This document shows positions 1 to 9,199 of a stretch of 64,000 nt of DNA, piece by piece. The position numbers and the translations under genes are program-made. The notes beneath the pieces were generated by a model. The model was not told the origin of the DNA. It did not search any database and saw only the letters and a list, made by a program, of their open reading frames with translations. The first letter of the stretch is position 1. Each line of letters opens with the position of its first letter. The DNA is from JAIBJN01 sp963748205 (GTDB lineage Bacteria; Actinomycetota; Thermoleophilia; Gaiellales; Gaiellaceae): the NCBI GenBank assembly GCA_963748205.1, contig CAVVIB010000011.1:138219-202218 (forward strand), read 5' to 3'.

Positions 1-775
1 CGTGCCGCCGGCGCTCCTGGGTCGCCGTGGTCATCCGCTCATCCACCTCGGCGAGCCGCCGCTCGATCCGCTCGAGCTCGGCCGCGGCGAGCCGCGTCTT
101 CAGGATCTCGATCTCGCCTGCGAGCTTCTCGGCCCGCTCCGCAGCCGTCGCCTGGAGCGCGAGCGGCCGCAGGCGCTTGCGCACCTCGTCCTCGAGGTCG
201 CGCGCCCGCTCGGTCTGCGTCTCGACCCGCGCAAGCTTCAGCTCGGCCCGATGGCGCCGCCGCTTGAACTTCCCGAGCCCCGCCGCCTCCTCCACCAGCG
301 CGCGCCGCTCGTGGGGCTTGGAGGCGAGGATCTCCTCCACCCGCCCCTGGCCGATGATGGAGTGCTTCTCGCCCGCGAGCCCGATGTCCGCGAGCAGCTC
401 GACCACGTCGGTGCGGCGCACGCGCGCCCGGTTGACGAGGTACTCGCCCTCGCCGCCGCGGTGCAGGCGCCGGATGACCGAGAGCTCGGCCACGTCGAGC
501 GGCCCGTCGCCCGCCTCGTTGTCGAAGAGGAGCTCGACCTCGCACCAGTCGGCGGCCGCCTTGTTCTTCGTCCCCGCGTAGAGGACGTCGTCGGGGCGCT
601 CGGCGCGCAGCTCCGTCGGGCTCAGGCTGCCCGCGGCCCAGACGATCGCGTCGGCGACGTTCGACTTGCCGGACCCGTTCGGGCCGACGACGACGGCCAC
701 GCCGGGCTCGAGGCGCACTTCGACCGGATCCGGGAACGACTTGAAGCCCCGGACTCTGACGGAACGGAGAAACAA
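1..775 (-). CDS. smc: Chromosome segregation ATPase SMC, N-terminal part (cut by window edge)
   Basis: SMC is the ATPase of the bacterial condensin complex and acts on the nucleoid with ScpA and ScpB, both encoded later in this window. The minus-strand reading shows the SMC head start: a segment equivalent to VRGFKSF, the Walker A motif GPNGSGKSN near residue 30, then the Q-loop region and the beginning of the coiled coil (Arg/Glu-rich heptads). No ATG lies at the front; the best start is TTG at 775, which gives the usual short N-terminus. The C-terminal hinge and second coiled coil lie beyond position 1. Identity is certain; the exact start is moderate. Confidence 0.9.
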   Translation of the reverse strand, partial: MFLRSVRVRGFKSFPDPVEVRLEPGVAVVVGPNGSGKSNVADAIVWAAGSLSPTELRAERPDDVLYAGTKNKAAADWCEVELLFDNEAGDGPLDVAELSVIRRLHRGGEGEYLVNRARVRRTDVVELLADIGLAGEKHSIIGQGRVEEILASKPHERRALVEEAAGLGKFKRRRHRAELKLARVETQTERARDLEDEVRKRLRPLALQATAAERAEKLAGEIEILKTRLAAAELERIERRLAEVDERMTTATQERRRH

Positions 776-817
776 CGCAGTGGGAGTCTGACGATCCGGA
801 CGGACGGGGCGGGGCGC

Positions 818-1090
818 CTAGGCGCCCGCGCGCAGCTCCAGGCAGCGCACCCCGCTCGGATCGAGCCAGACGCGCTCCTCGGCGCGCACGATGCGCACGA
901 GCACGGCGTCGCAGCCCGGGCAGCGGAAGACCGTCCCGGGCGCATGGACATAGAGGCTGAGCGCTCCCATCTCCCGCACGGCGCCGCACGCTGCGCACGT
1001 CGCGCGCACGACCGTCATCTCGGCGCCGAAGATCTCCCGCAGCTCGCCTGCGGCGGCGTTCCCGTCGAGCTTCAGATCGGCGCTCTCCAT
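818..1090 (-). CDS. DUF6510-like small zinc-ribbon protein
   Basis: A 90-residue protein with two CxxC pairs (CAAC near residue 32 and CPGC near residue 57), a spacing typical of a zinc ribbon. It fits the DUF6510 family as I remember it. Function is unknown. It starts 2 bases after the stop of the ferredoxin-reductase-like gene and follows a sulfite-oxidase-like gene, a three-gene cassette I associate with actinobacteria, so a role beside that redox pair is likely. ATG at 1090. Confidence 0.75.
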   Translation of the reverse strand: MESADLKLDGNAAAGELREIFGAEMTVVRATCAACGAVREMGALSLYVHAPGTVFRCPGCDAVLVRIVRAEERVWLDPSGVRCLELRAGA

Positions 1091-1092
1091 CT

Positions 1093-1815
1093 CTACCTCC
1101 CGCTCGGGCCGAAACGCTCGGTGCGAACGCGGCCCGGCTCGTAGCCTAGGCCGACGAGGGCGTCGGCGGCCACTTCGACGAAGCGCGTGGGCCCGCAGAC
1201 GAACGCCGTCGCGGCCGGGTCTGGGCCTCCGAGCGCCTCGGCGAGCATGTCGGCGTCGATGCGCCGGTCGTAGCCCGTCCAGCCCGGCGGCCGGTCGCGC
1301 GTCAGCGTGAACGCGACGCGCAGGTCGCGGTCCTCGTCCGTGAGGCGGTCGAGCTCCTCCCGGTAGATCAGGTCGTCCTCCGTCCGCGCCGAGTAGAGGA
1401 GCGCCGCAGGCCCGGCGGAGCCCAGCCCCGCGCGGTGGCGCAGCATCGCCATCAGCGGCACGACCCCCGAGCCGCCGGCGACGAGGTGCAGCGGGGCGCC
1501 CTCGGCGCCGTCCCAGACGAAGTAGCCGCCGATCGGCCCGCGCAGCTCGATGCGGTCGCCGACGAGCAGCTCGTCCGATGAGGAACGGCGAGACCTCGCC
1601 GTCCTCGAGGCGCTCGACCGTGAGCACGACGCGCTCGCCGTCCGCCGGGGTGGCGACGGAGTAGCTGCGCTGCGCCTGGTAGCCGTCCTCGGCGGTCAGG
1701 CGGACGTCCACGTGCTGGCCCGGCCGGTGGCCCGCCCAGCCGGGAACCGCGAAGACGAGGCTCTTGACGCGAGGGGTCTCGGGAACGATCTCGACGACCT
1801 CGGCCGAGGAGCCAG
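1093..1815 (-). CDS. Ferredoxin reductase-like FAD/NAD(P)-binding oxidoreductase (frame broken)
   Basis: A ferredoxin-NADP reductase-type protein of about 235 residues. The FAD-binding barrel carries the RSYSVA motif and the NAD(P)-binding half carries GGSGVVPLMAM and CGP. It probably feeds electrons to the molybdenum protein encoded just upstream. The reading is split: an extra base near 1576 separates SPFL from DELLVGD, and a second indel near 1797 separates a start overlapping the upstream stop from EIVPETPRV. Protein similarity is intact on both sides of each break, so assembly error is likelier than decay. No clean start codon is visible as sequenced. Confidence 0.8.
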
Positions 1816-1816
1816 G

Positions 1817-2425
1817 TCAGTCGCCCCAGTACCGCTGCTCCCGCCACGGGTCGCCGTAGAGGTGGTAGCCGAGCGCCTCCCAGAACCCCGGCTCGTCCTC
1901 GTCCATCAGGCGCAGGCCGCGCACCCACTTCGCGCTCTTCCAGAAGTAGAGGTGCGGGACGAGGAGGCGCGCCGGCCCGCCGTGCTCGGGGTCGAGCGGC
2001 TCGCCGTCGTAGCCGTAGGCGACCCAGGCCTTCCCGTCCGTCACGTCCTCGAGGGGCAGGTTCGTCGTGTAGCCGCCGTCCGAGAACGCCGTCACGTAGG
2101 CGGCGTCGGTCTCCACGCCTTCGAGCAGCGTGTCGACCGAGACGCCCTCCCAGGTCGTGTCCAGCTTCGACCACTTCGTGACGCAGTGGATGTCGACCGT
2201 GACGGTCTCGCTCGGCAGCGCCTGGAAGTCGTCCCAGCTCCAGCGGGCCGCCTCCTCCCCGGTCTCCGTGAGGATCGTGAACGTCCACTCCTCGAGCGGC
2301 ACGTGCGGCGTCGGGCCCGCGGAGAGCACCGGGAAGTCGTCCGTGCGGTACTGGCCCGGCGGGATGCGCCCGCTGTCGTCGTCCTCGCCGCGGCGGCCGC
2401 GGAAGCCTCGAGTCACATAGGCCAC
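1817..2425 (-). CDS. Sulfite oxidase-like molybdopterin oxidoreductase (cytosolic MsrP/YedY relative)
   Basis: A 202-residue single-domain member of the sulfite oxidase/MsrP fold. The likely molybdenum-ligand cysteine is in DIHCVTKWS near residue 104, and the GGPARLLVPHLYFWKSAKWV block follows. There is no Tat or Sec signal peptide, unlike periplasmic MsrP, so it should work in the cytoplasm, probably with the reductase encoded just downstream. The substrate is unknown. The GTG start at 2425 has a TACGGT hexamer 6 bases upstream, which points to a leaderless transcript and sets the start. Confidence 0.85.
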   Translation of the reverse strand: MAYVTRGFRGRRGEDDDSGRIPPGQYRTDDFPVLSAGPTPHVPLEEWTFTILTETGEEAARWSWDDFQALPSETVTVDIHCVTKWSKLDTTWEGVSVDTLLEGVETDAAYVTAFSDGGYTTNLPLEDVTDGKAWVAYGYDGEPLDPEHGGPARLLVPHLYFWKSAKWVRGLRLMDEDEPGFWEALGYHLYGDPWREQRYWGD

Positions 2426-2431
2426 GGCCGA

Positions 2432-2437
2432 ACCGTA
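2432..2437 (-). promoter_or_regulatory. Candidate -10 box of the sulfite oxidase-like gene
   Basis: On the minus strand this reads TACGGT, 6 bases before the GTG start. It is one of a set of TANNNT hexamers at nearly constant distance from start codons in this window, as expected for leaderless mRNAs. Confidence 0.4.
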
Positions 2438-2443
2438 ACCGCG

Positions 2444-3082
2444 TCAGACGGTCCGGCGCTCGACCTCGTCCCCGCGGCCGACGAGGATCTCGGTCACGAG
2501 GCCGGGCCCGAAGAGGCCGTGCTCGACGACGCCCGGCGTGCCGGACAGGCGCGCCGCGAGCTCGGATGGGGCGCCGACCGGCCCCAGGTAGTCGACGATC
2601 AGCCCGCCGTCGGGGCTGGGCGGCACGTCGCGCAGCTCGGCCGGTGAGATCCGTGCGAGCGTCGCCGCCGCGCCGTAGGCGAGGATCTCCACCGGCACCG
2701 GCGCGGAGATGGCCCCGACGAGCTTGTCCGACGAGGCGATGACGACGAAGCGCTCCGAGGCCGCGGCCACGACCTTCTCCCGCGTGTGGGCCGCCCCGCC
2801 TCCCTTGACGAGCCAGCCGTCCGGGGCGACCTGGTCGGCGCCGTCGACGGCCAGGTCGAGGCGCTCGAGGGTGTCGAACGGCTCCACCGGGAGCCCGAGC
2901 TCCCGCGCCGCGCTCTCGGTGCGGAGCGACGTGGCGACGCAGCGGATCGTCGGGCCGCGCTGCGCGAGCGCCGCCAGGAAGTGGTCGACGGTCGTGCCGG
3001 TGCCGAGGCCGACTGCCATCCCGTCCTCGACCAGCAATGCGGCAGCCTCGGCCGCGAGGCGCTTTTCGTCCTCGACGCTCAC
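2444..3082 (-). CDS. rpiA: Ribose-5-phosphate isomerase A
   Basis: Interconverts ribose 5-phosphate and ribulose 5-phosphate in the pentose phosphate pathway. The 212-residue product has the RpiA landmarks in order: VGLGTGTTV (phosphate loop, about residues 20-28), the DLAVDGADQV catalytic block, VKGGGAAHTREK, and a C-terminal GVVEHGLF. Length is normal for the family. The GTG start at 3082 has TACGCT 6 bases upstream; this hexamer overlaps by two bases the -10-like box of the divergent SDR gene, so the two genes share a very compact divergent promoter. Rpe, the next enzyme of the pathway, lies at 19-20 kb. Confidence 0.95.
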   Translation of the reverse strand: MSVEDEKRLAAEAAALLVEDGMAVGLGTGTTVDHFLAALAQRGPTIRCVATSLRTESAARELGLPVEPFDTLERLDLAVDGADQVAPDGWLVKGGGAAHTREKVVAAASERFVVIASSDKLVGAISAPVPVEILAYGAAATLARISPAELRDVPPSPDGGLIVDYLGPVGAPSELAARLSGTPGVVEHGLFGPGLVTEILVGRGDEVERRTV

Positions 3083-3088
3083 CCGTTC

Positions 3089-3098
3089 AGCGTAGGAT
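3089..3098. promoter_or_regulatory. Overlapping divergent -10 boxes of rpiA and the SDR gene
   Basis: Plus strand TAGGAT (3093-3098) lies 9 bases before the SDR ATG; minus strand TACGCT (3094-3089) lies 6 bases before the rpiA GTG. The two hexamers overlap by two bases, so polymerase could occupy only one at a time. Read directly from sequence; promoter function is inferred. Confidence 0.4.
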
Positions 3099-3107
3099 CC
3101 GGGGAGG

Positions 3108-3881
3108 ATGTCCTCCGACACCGAGCTCGCAGGGAAGGTCGCGCTCGTCACCGGCGGCGGCCGCGGGATCGGCCGCGGGATCGCGATCGAGCTCACGAAG
3201 GCGGGCGCGCGCGTGGCCGTGTCGGCGCGGACGCGCGCCCAGGTCGAGGAGACGGCGGCCGAGACCGGCGGGATCGCAATCGAGGCGGACGTCTCGAAGC
3301 GGGAGGACGTCGAGCGGATGGTCGCCACGACCGAGGCGGAGCTCGGGCCGATCGACGTCCTCGTCAACAACGCCGGAATCGCGCTCTGGGAGGACAAGGG
3401 CTGGGAGCTCGAGCCCGACGAGTGGTGGCACGTGCTCGAGGTCAACGTGCTCGGCGTCTACCTCGGCTGCCGGGCGGTGATTCCCGGCATGATCGAGCGC
3501 GGCGGCGGCCGCATCGTCAATGTGGCGAGCGGCGCGGCCTATCTCCCCGGGAGCACGTCGACGGCCTACAGCGCGAGCAAGGCCGCCGTGCATCGCTTCA
3601 GCGAGACGCTCGCCAACCAGCTCGCCCCGCACGGCATCCCGGTCTTCTCCATCAGCCCCGGCCTCGTCCGGACGGACATGATCCGGGATCAAATGGGCGA
3701 CGACGCCCCCTGGACGCCGCCCGAGCTGGCGCCGCGGCTCGTGCGCGCGCTCGCCTCCGGGCGCCTCGATGCCCTGTCCGGGCACTATCTCCACGCCGAG
3801 CACGACGACATCGACGACGTTGCCAGCCGCGCCGACGAGATCGTCGCGCAGGACCTGAACGCCATCCGGCTCCGGCGCTAG
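3108..3881 (+). CDS. SDR-family NAD(P)-dependent oxidoreductase
   Basis: A classical short-chain dehydrogenase/reductase of 257 residues. The Rossmann dinucleotide loop GGGRGIGRG is at residues 16-24, NNAG is near residue 88, and the catalytic Ser ... YSASK set is near residues 140-157. The closing SPGLVRTDM segment is also typical. The family acts on alcohols, sugars or acyl chains; the sequence does not reveal the substrate. It ends 4 bases before a ROK-type sugar kinase on the same strand, which hints at a sugar or polyol substrate. ATG at 3108 is preceded by GGGGAGG. Confidence 0.85.
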   Translation: MSSDTELAGKVALVTGGGRGIGRGIAIELTKAGARVAVSARTRAQVEETAAETGGIAIEADVSKREDVERMVATTEAELGPIDVLVNNAGIALWEDKGWELEPDEWWHVLEVNVLGVYLGCRAVIPGMIERGGGRIVNVASGAAYLPGSTSTAYSASKAAVHRFSETLANQLAPHGIPVFSISPGLVRTDMIRDQMGDDAPWTPPELAPRLVRALASGRLDALSGHYLHAEHDDIDDVASRADEIVAQDLNAIRLRR

Positions 3882-3885
3882 ACCG

Positions 3886-4848
3886 GTGACGTCCATCCGC
3901 GCCGGCGTCGACCTGGGAGCCACGAAGATCCAGGCGGTCGTGGTCGGCGACGACCACGCCGTCCTCGGCGAGGCCAAGACCGAGACGCCGACCTCGGGCG
4001 GCCCTCCGGCCGTCGTGGCGAAGATCGAGGGCGCGGTGCGCGAGGCGGTCGAGGCGGCCGGCATCGCCGTCGACGGTCTCTCGGGAGCCGGAGTCGGATC
4101 GCCCGGCGCGGTGGACCAGGAGGCGGGCACCGTCGCCCACGCCCGCAACCTGCCCGACTGGGACAAGCCCTTCCCCCTTGCCGAGACGCTCAGCGACGCG
4201 CTCGGAACTCCCGTCCGCATCGACAACGACGTCAAGGTCGCCGTGGCCGCGGAGCTCGAGCTCGGCGCCGGCCGCCCGTACGAGTCCTTCCTCGGCGTCT
4301 GGTGGGGGACCGGCGTCGGCGGCGGCGTCGTCCTCGGCCGGGAGATCTGGCGCGGGCGGGGCGCCGCCGGGGAGATCGGCCACATGGTCGTGAAGCAGGG
4401 AGGCGCGCGCTGTCCCTGCGGGCGGCGCGGCTGCCTGGAGGCCTACGCCGGCCGCGGCGCGATGGAGGCGCACGCGCGCAAGCTCGTCAAGCGCGGCCGC
4501 AAGACCGACCTGTTCGAGCTGATGGAGAAGCGGAAGCGCGACCGCCTGACGAGCGGCGTCTGGGCCGACGCGCTCGAGCGGGAGGACGAGATGGCGACGG
4601 CGCTCCTCGATCGCGCGGTCGCCGCCCTCGGAGCCGGCATCGGCTCGGCCGTCAACCTGCTCGATGTCGAGGCCGTGATCGTCGGCGGTGGGCTCGGCAC
4701 CCGACTCGGCGAGCCGTACGTCCGGCGAATCGCCGAGGCGACTCTGCCGCACCTCTTCGTCGACGAGCGGCCGCCGGCCATGCTCACGGCCGCACTGGGC
4801 GACCTGGGCGGCGCGATCGGCGCCGCGCTCCTCCTCGAGCGCGCCTAG
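3886..4848 (+). CDS. ROK-family sugar kinase (glucokinase-like)
   Basis: A 320-residue ROK protein. It has the N-terminal phosphate-binding DLGATK motif, the IDNDVKVA active-site region, GTGVGGG, and the ROK zinc signature CPCGRRGCLEAY (about residues 173-184) after GEIGH. It probably phosphorylates glucose or a related hexose with ATP; some ROK proteins are repressors, but no DNA-binding N-terminal domain is present here. GTG start at 3886, directly after the SDR stop, so co-transcribed. Its stop overlaps the converging rnc stop within a CTAG palindrome. Confidence 0.85.
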   Translation: MTSIRAGVDLGATKIQAVVVGDDHAVLGEAKTETPTSGGPPAVVAKIEGAVREAVEAAGIAVDGLSGAGVGSPGAVDQEAGTVAHARNLPDWDKPFPLAETLSDALGTPVRIDNDVKVAVAAELELGAGRPYESFLGVWWGTGVGGGVVLGREIWRGRGAAGEIGHMVVKQGGARCPCGRRGCLEAYAGRGAMEAHARKLVKRGRKTDLFELMEKRKRDRLTSGVWADALEREDEMATALLDRAVAALGAGIGSAVNLLDVEAVIVGGGLGTRLGEPYVRRIAEATLPHLFVDERPPAMLTAALGDLGGAIGAALLLERA

Positions 4849-5510
4849 GGGTCCTTCGTGGCGAAGCGCTCGAGCGCTTCGCGCGCGGCCGCCTGCTCCG
4901 CAGCCTTCTTCGACTCGCCGTGCCCGGTGCCCACGGCCTCCCCGTCGATGTTCGCGGCACAGGTGAAGCGCCGGTCGTGCGGCGGGCCCTCGACCTCGAG
5001 CACGGTGTACATGACCGCGAGGCCGCGGCGGGCGAGCTCCTCCTGGAGCTCGGTCTTGTAGTCGACGTGGCCCTCGAGGGCGTATTCGACGCGCTCCTGG
5101 AAAGCCTCCACGATCGGCGCGCGGATCGACTCGAAGCCGTGCTCGAGGTAGAGCGCGCCGAGACAGGCCTCGACGAGTGCGGCGAGCACATTGCGGTTCT
5201 CGGCCAGGCGCAGCAGCTCGTCCTTGTCCACCTCGCCGGCGTAGCCGGCGAAGAGCTCCCCCAGGCCGAGCTTCTTGCCGACGATCGCGCAGCTCTGGCG
5301 CGAGACGACGTGGGCGCGGATCTTGGCGAGCCGGCCCTCGGCCTCGTCGGGGAAGCGGTCGTAGAGCTCCTCGGCGATCGCGAGCCCGAGGACGCTGTCA
5401 CCGAGGAACTCCAGCCGTTCGTACGAATCCGCCCGCCGACGCGCCCAGGACGCATGCGTGAAGGCGTGATGAAGGCGCTCGGGCGGGAGCGCCTCGATCA
5501 GGTCGAGCAG
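4845..5510 (-). CDS. rnc: Ribonuclease III
   Basis: Cuts double-stranded RNA during rRNA processing and mRNA decay. The catalytic signature ERLEFLGDSVLGL is complete, a second acidic cluster VEACLGALYLE follows, and a C-terminal dsRNA-binding domain ends with ESKKAAEQAAA. The reading is continuous to the acpP stop but has no ATG, GTG or TTG in front of LLDLIEALPPE; I place the start at a CTG (5510), and a miscount in the adjacent run of six Gs could hide the real one. Gene order rnc-acpP-plsX-rpmF is typical of Gram-positive bacteria. Confidence 0.92.
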   Translation of the reverse strand: MLDLIEALPPERLHHAFTHASWARRRADSYERLEFLGDSVLGLAIAEELYDRFPDEAEGRLAKIRAHVVSRQSCAIVGKKLGLGELFAGYAGEVDKDELLRLAENRNVLAALVEACLGALYLEHGFESIRAPIVEAFQERVEYALEGHVDYKTELQEELARRGLAVMYTVLEVEGPPHDRRFTCAANIDGEAVGTGHGESKKAAEQAAAREALERFATKDP

Positions 5511-5529
5511 CGAGCCCCCCGGGCTCTCG

Positions 5530-5775
5530 CTACTGGTGCGACGAGATGTAGTCGACGGCCTGGCCTACGGTCTGGATCTGCTGAGCGTCTTCGTCAGAGA
5601 TCTTGATACCGAACTGGTCTTCGAGCTCCATGATGAGCTCGACCAGGTCGAGGGAGTCTGCGTCGAGATCTTCCTGGAACGAGGCCTCTTCCGTGATCTC
5701 GCTGTCCTCGATCCCGAGCTGCTCGACAAGAACGTCCTTCACCCGCTCGGCGATCTCTTCGCGCGAAGCTGCCAT
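5530..5775 (-). CDS. acpP: Acyl carrier protein
   Basis: An 81-residue acidic carrier of fatty-acid intermediates. The phosphopantetheine-attachment serine sits in DADSLDLVEL near residue 38. The true start is the ATG at 5775, with GGAGAG 8 bases upstream; a longer reading upstream lacks similarity. It lies between plsX and rnc and supplies the acyl-ACP used by PlsX. Confidence 0.95.
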   Translation of the reverse strand: MAASREEIAERVKDVLVEQLGIEDSEITEEASFQEDLDADSLDLVELIMELEDQFGIKISDEDAQQIQTVGQAVDYISSHQ

Positions 5776-5855
5776 CTGTGTTCTCTCCCTGCCTTTCTCT
5801 GTCTCGGACACCCAGCGTGAACGGCGCACGATGCTACCACGCCCGGCGGGCCGGA

Positions 5856-6854
5856 TTAAGGGCCGGCCGCGTCGCCCACCCCGGTTGCCAGGCGGTCGGC
5901 GACCCGATCGACGACCCCGGCGACCACGCCTCGGGCACCGTAGCGAATCGCGTTGGCGACCGCGGTCGAGGACGAGTTGCCGTGCGCGATCACGACGAGG
6001 CCGCGCAGGCCGAGGAGGTAGGCGCCTCCGTACGTGTCGGGGTCGAGGCGCGTCCGCAGCGAGCGCGCCGCCGGCCGGATGAGCAGGCCGCCGAGCTTCC
6101 CGCGCGTCGAGGCGGTGATCTCGTCGCGGAACGCCTCGAGCGTCGTGCGGATGGTGCCCTCGAGGAGCTTGAGCGCCATGTTCCCCGTGAAGCCGTCGCA
6201 GACGACCACGTCGGCGACCTTGCGAAGCAGGTCGCGGCCCTCCACGTTCCCCACGAAGTCGAGCCCCGTAGCGGCGGCGAGCTCGGCGTGCGCCTCGCGG
6301 ACGAGCTTGTTGCCCTTCTCGGGCTCCTCTCCGATCGAGAGGAGCGCCACCGTCGGCCGCTCGATGCCGGCGATCTCGCTCGCGAAGACCGCTCCCATGT
6401 GGGCGAACTGGAGGAGGTGCTCAGGCCGCGCGTCGGCGTTCGCGCCCGCGTCGATCAGGATCGAGTCGCCGCCGATCGCCGGTATGGGCACGGCGATCCC
6501 GGGCCGGTGGACGTCGGGGAGCCGCCGGATTTCGACGAGCGCGGCGGCGAGCATGGCGCCGGTGTTCCCGGCGGAGACGACCACCTGGGCGTCTCCCTCG
6601 GCCACCGCCCGGCAGGCGAGGAACATGGAGCTCTCCCGCTTCCCGCGCACGGCGTCGGACGGCTTCTCGTCCATGGCCACGACCTGCTCGGCGTGCACGA
6701 TCTCGAGCCCGCCCGCCAGCGGCTCGAGCACGTCGCGCGGCCCGTAGAGCACGGGCGCGACGTCAGGCGACGCGGCCGCGAGCGCGCCGGCGACGATCTC
6801 CTCGGGCGCCCGATCGCCGCCCATGGCGTCGACGGCGACCCGGACGGGCGGCAC
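5856..6854 (-). CDS. plsX: Phosphate acyltransferase PlsX
   Basis: Converts acyl-ACP to acyl phosphate, the first step of phospholipid synthesis in most Gram-positive bacteria. The 332-residue product opens with VAVDAMGGD and contains SAGNTGAML, IDAGANAD and the VCDGFTGN block, all family landmarks. The GTG start at 6854 follows the rpmF stop directly, so the two are translationally coupled. In this window PlsX sits with acpP, two PlsX-linked fatty acid kinase subunits (FakA, FakB) and plsC, so the phosphatidic acid route is nearly complete. Confidence 0.95.
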   Translation of the reverse strand: MPPVRVAVDAMGGDRAPEEIVAGALAAASPDVAPVLYGPRDVLEPLAGGLEIVHAEQVVAMDEKPSDAVRGKRESSMFLACRAVAEGDAQVVVSAGNTGAMLAAALVEIRRLPDVHRPGIAVPIPAIGGDSILIDAGANADARPEHLLQFAHMGAVFASEIAGIERPTVALLSIGEEPEKGNKLVREAHAELAAATGLDFVGNVEGRDLLRKVADVVVCDGFTGNMALKLLEGTIRTTLEAFRDEITASTRGKLGGLLIRPAARSLRTRLDPDTYGGAYLLGLRGLVVIAHGNSSSTAVANAIRYGARGVVAGVVDRVADRLATGVGDAAGP

Positions 6855-7043
6855 CTAGGGAGCCTGGACGCGGAGCGGCTCGACCTCGCGGCCCTTATAG
6901 GTGCCGCAGGTCGGGCAAACGTGATGAGGCCGCTTCGGCTGGTGGCACTGCGGGCACTCGGTGACCGCAGGGATCGACAGAGAGTGCGTCGCTCTCCGCT
7001 TGTCGCGGCGGGACTTCGAGGTCTTTCGCTTCGGAACGGCCAT
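6855..7043 (-). CDS. rpmF: 50S ribosomal protein L32
   Basis: A 62-residue ribosomal protein. It begins MAVPKRKTSKSRRDKRRA, the standard L32 start, and carries a zinc-binding set CPQCHQPKRPHHVCPTC. It sits between yceD and plsX as in many bacteria. The ATG at 7043 is chosen from similarity. Confidence 0.97.
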   Translation of the reverse strand: MAVPKRKTSKSRRDKRRATHSLSIPAVTECPQCHQPKRPHHVCPTCGTYKGREVEPLRVQAP

Positions 7044-7077
7044 CGCGGCGGTCGAGTATAGCGGCAGGCGCGATGGC

Positions 7078-7587
7078 CTAGAGCTGGTCCTTGAGCTCGG
7101 CGAGGGCGGCCCAGCGCGGGTCGTGCTTCTCGCCTTCGTGCTCGTGGGGCTCGCGGTTGAGGTCGCGGCCGCACACCGAGCAGAGGCCGGCGCAGTCCTC
7201 GCGGCACAGGATCTTGTTCGGGAGCGCCAGGACGACCGCGTCGTGTGCCCACGCGGAAAGGTCGAGCCGGTCGTCGGCGAGGTATGGGGTCGTGAGCTCG
7301 TCGGACTCGCCCGGGCTCGTGGCCTGGTACTCGCGGCTCTTGATGTGGAGCGTTTCACCCGCGTCCGCCAGGCAGCGCACGCACGGTCCGACCATCCGCG
7401 CCTCCAGCTCCAGCTCGAGCACGAGCCCGGAGCTCGTCTGCGTGAGTGTGAGCACGGCCTCGGGGCTCTCGGGGATGGGCACGTACCGCTGCCCGCCGAG
7501 CTCGACCGGCTCGAGGTCCACGCTGCGCACGTCACGGAACTGCTCGCCGGCGCGCAGCTTGGCGGTGCGGACGTTGAAGATCGTCAC
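7078..7587 (-). CDS. YceD/DUF177 family protein
   Basis: A 169-residue DUF177 protein. The central domain has a CVRCL motif and the C-terminus carries CREDCAGLCSVCG, a cysteine cluster suited to metal binding. The family is almost always beside rpmF and has been linked to 23S rRNA or ribosome assembly in plants and bacteria; the exact role is unsettled. The distance to rpmF is 34 bases and the two probably form one transcript. Confidence 0.88.
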   Translation of the reverse strand: MTIFNVRTAKLRAGEQFRDVRSVDLEPVELGGQRYVPIPESPEAVLTLTQTSSGLVLELELEARMVGPCVRCLADAGETLHIKSREYQATSPGESDELTTPYLADDRLDLSAWAHDAVVLALPNKILCREDCAGLCSVCGRDLNREPHEHEGEKHDPRWAALAELKDQL

Positions 7588-7628
7588 GCGTTCACCGTAG
7601 CGCAGCCGCCACGGGCTTCCGATGCGGG

Positions 7629-8659
<1,031 letters not shown>

Positions 8660-8663
<4 letters not shown>

Positions 8664-9199
8664 TCCGTCGCCTCGAAGACGGTGACCCGGGCCGAGCCGT
8701 AGCGCCGGCTCGTCCGCTTGGGGAGCGGCAGGTCGGGCTCGTCGCGGGAATCGGACTCGACCACGGCGATGCCGTTCTCCGCCAGCACGGCGGGAAGATA
8801 GGCGGCCAAGGTCGGAAGCGTGCGTGCCAGCATGGCGTAGGGCGGGTCGATCAGCACAAGATCGTAACGCCTGCCTCCCGCCGCATCGGCCGCGAGCTTG
8901 CGCCCGGCCTCCTCGCGCAGGACGACGGCGCCCTCCAGCTTGAGCTTGTCGAGGTTGCGGAGGATCGTCTCGGCGGCCTCGCGATCGGACTCGACGAACG
9001 TCACTCGCTCGGCCCCGCGCGAGAGCGCCTCGAGGCCCATCGCGCCCGAGCCGGCGTAGAGATCGAGCACCTCCGCCCCGTCGACCGGCCCGACCAGGTT
9101 GAAGACCGCCTCGCGGACGCGGTCGCCCGTCGGGCGGGTGTCGAGCCCCTTCGGCGCCGCGATGCGGGCGCCCTTACGCGAACCCGCGATGATCCTCAT
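8660..9199 (-). CDS. rsmD: 16S rRNA (guanine-966-N2)-methyltransferase RsmD
   Basis: A 179-residue AdoMet-dependent methyltransferase. It starts MRIIAGSRKG, has the AdoMet loop DLYAGSGAMGLEAL, and the catalytic motif DPPYAML near residue 118, which marks an amino-group methyltransferase. It modifies G966 of 16S rRNA in the 30S subunit. The stop overlaps the coaD start by four bases and the start overlaps the end of recG; the rsmD-coaD pair is common in actinobacteria. Confidence 0.94.
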
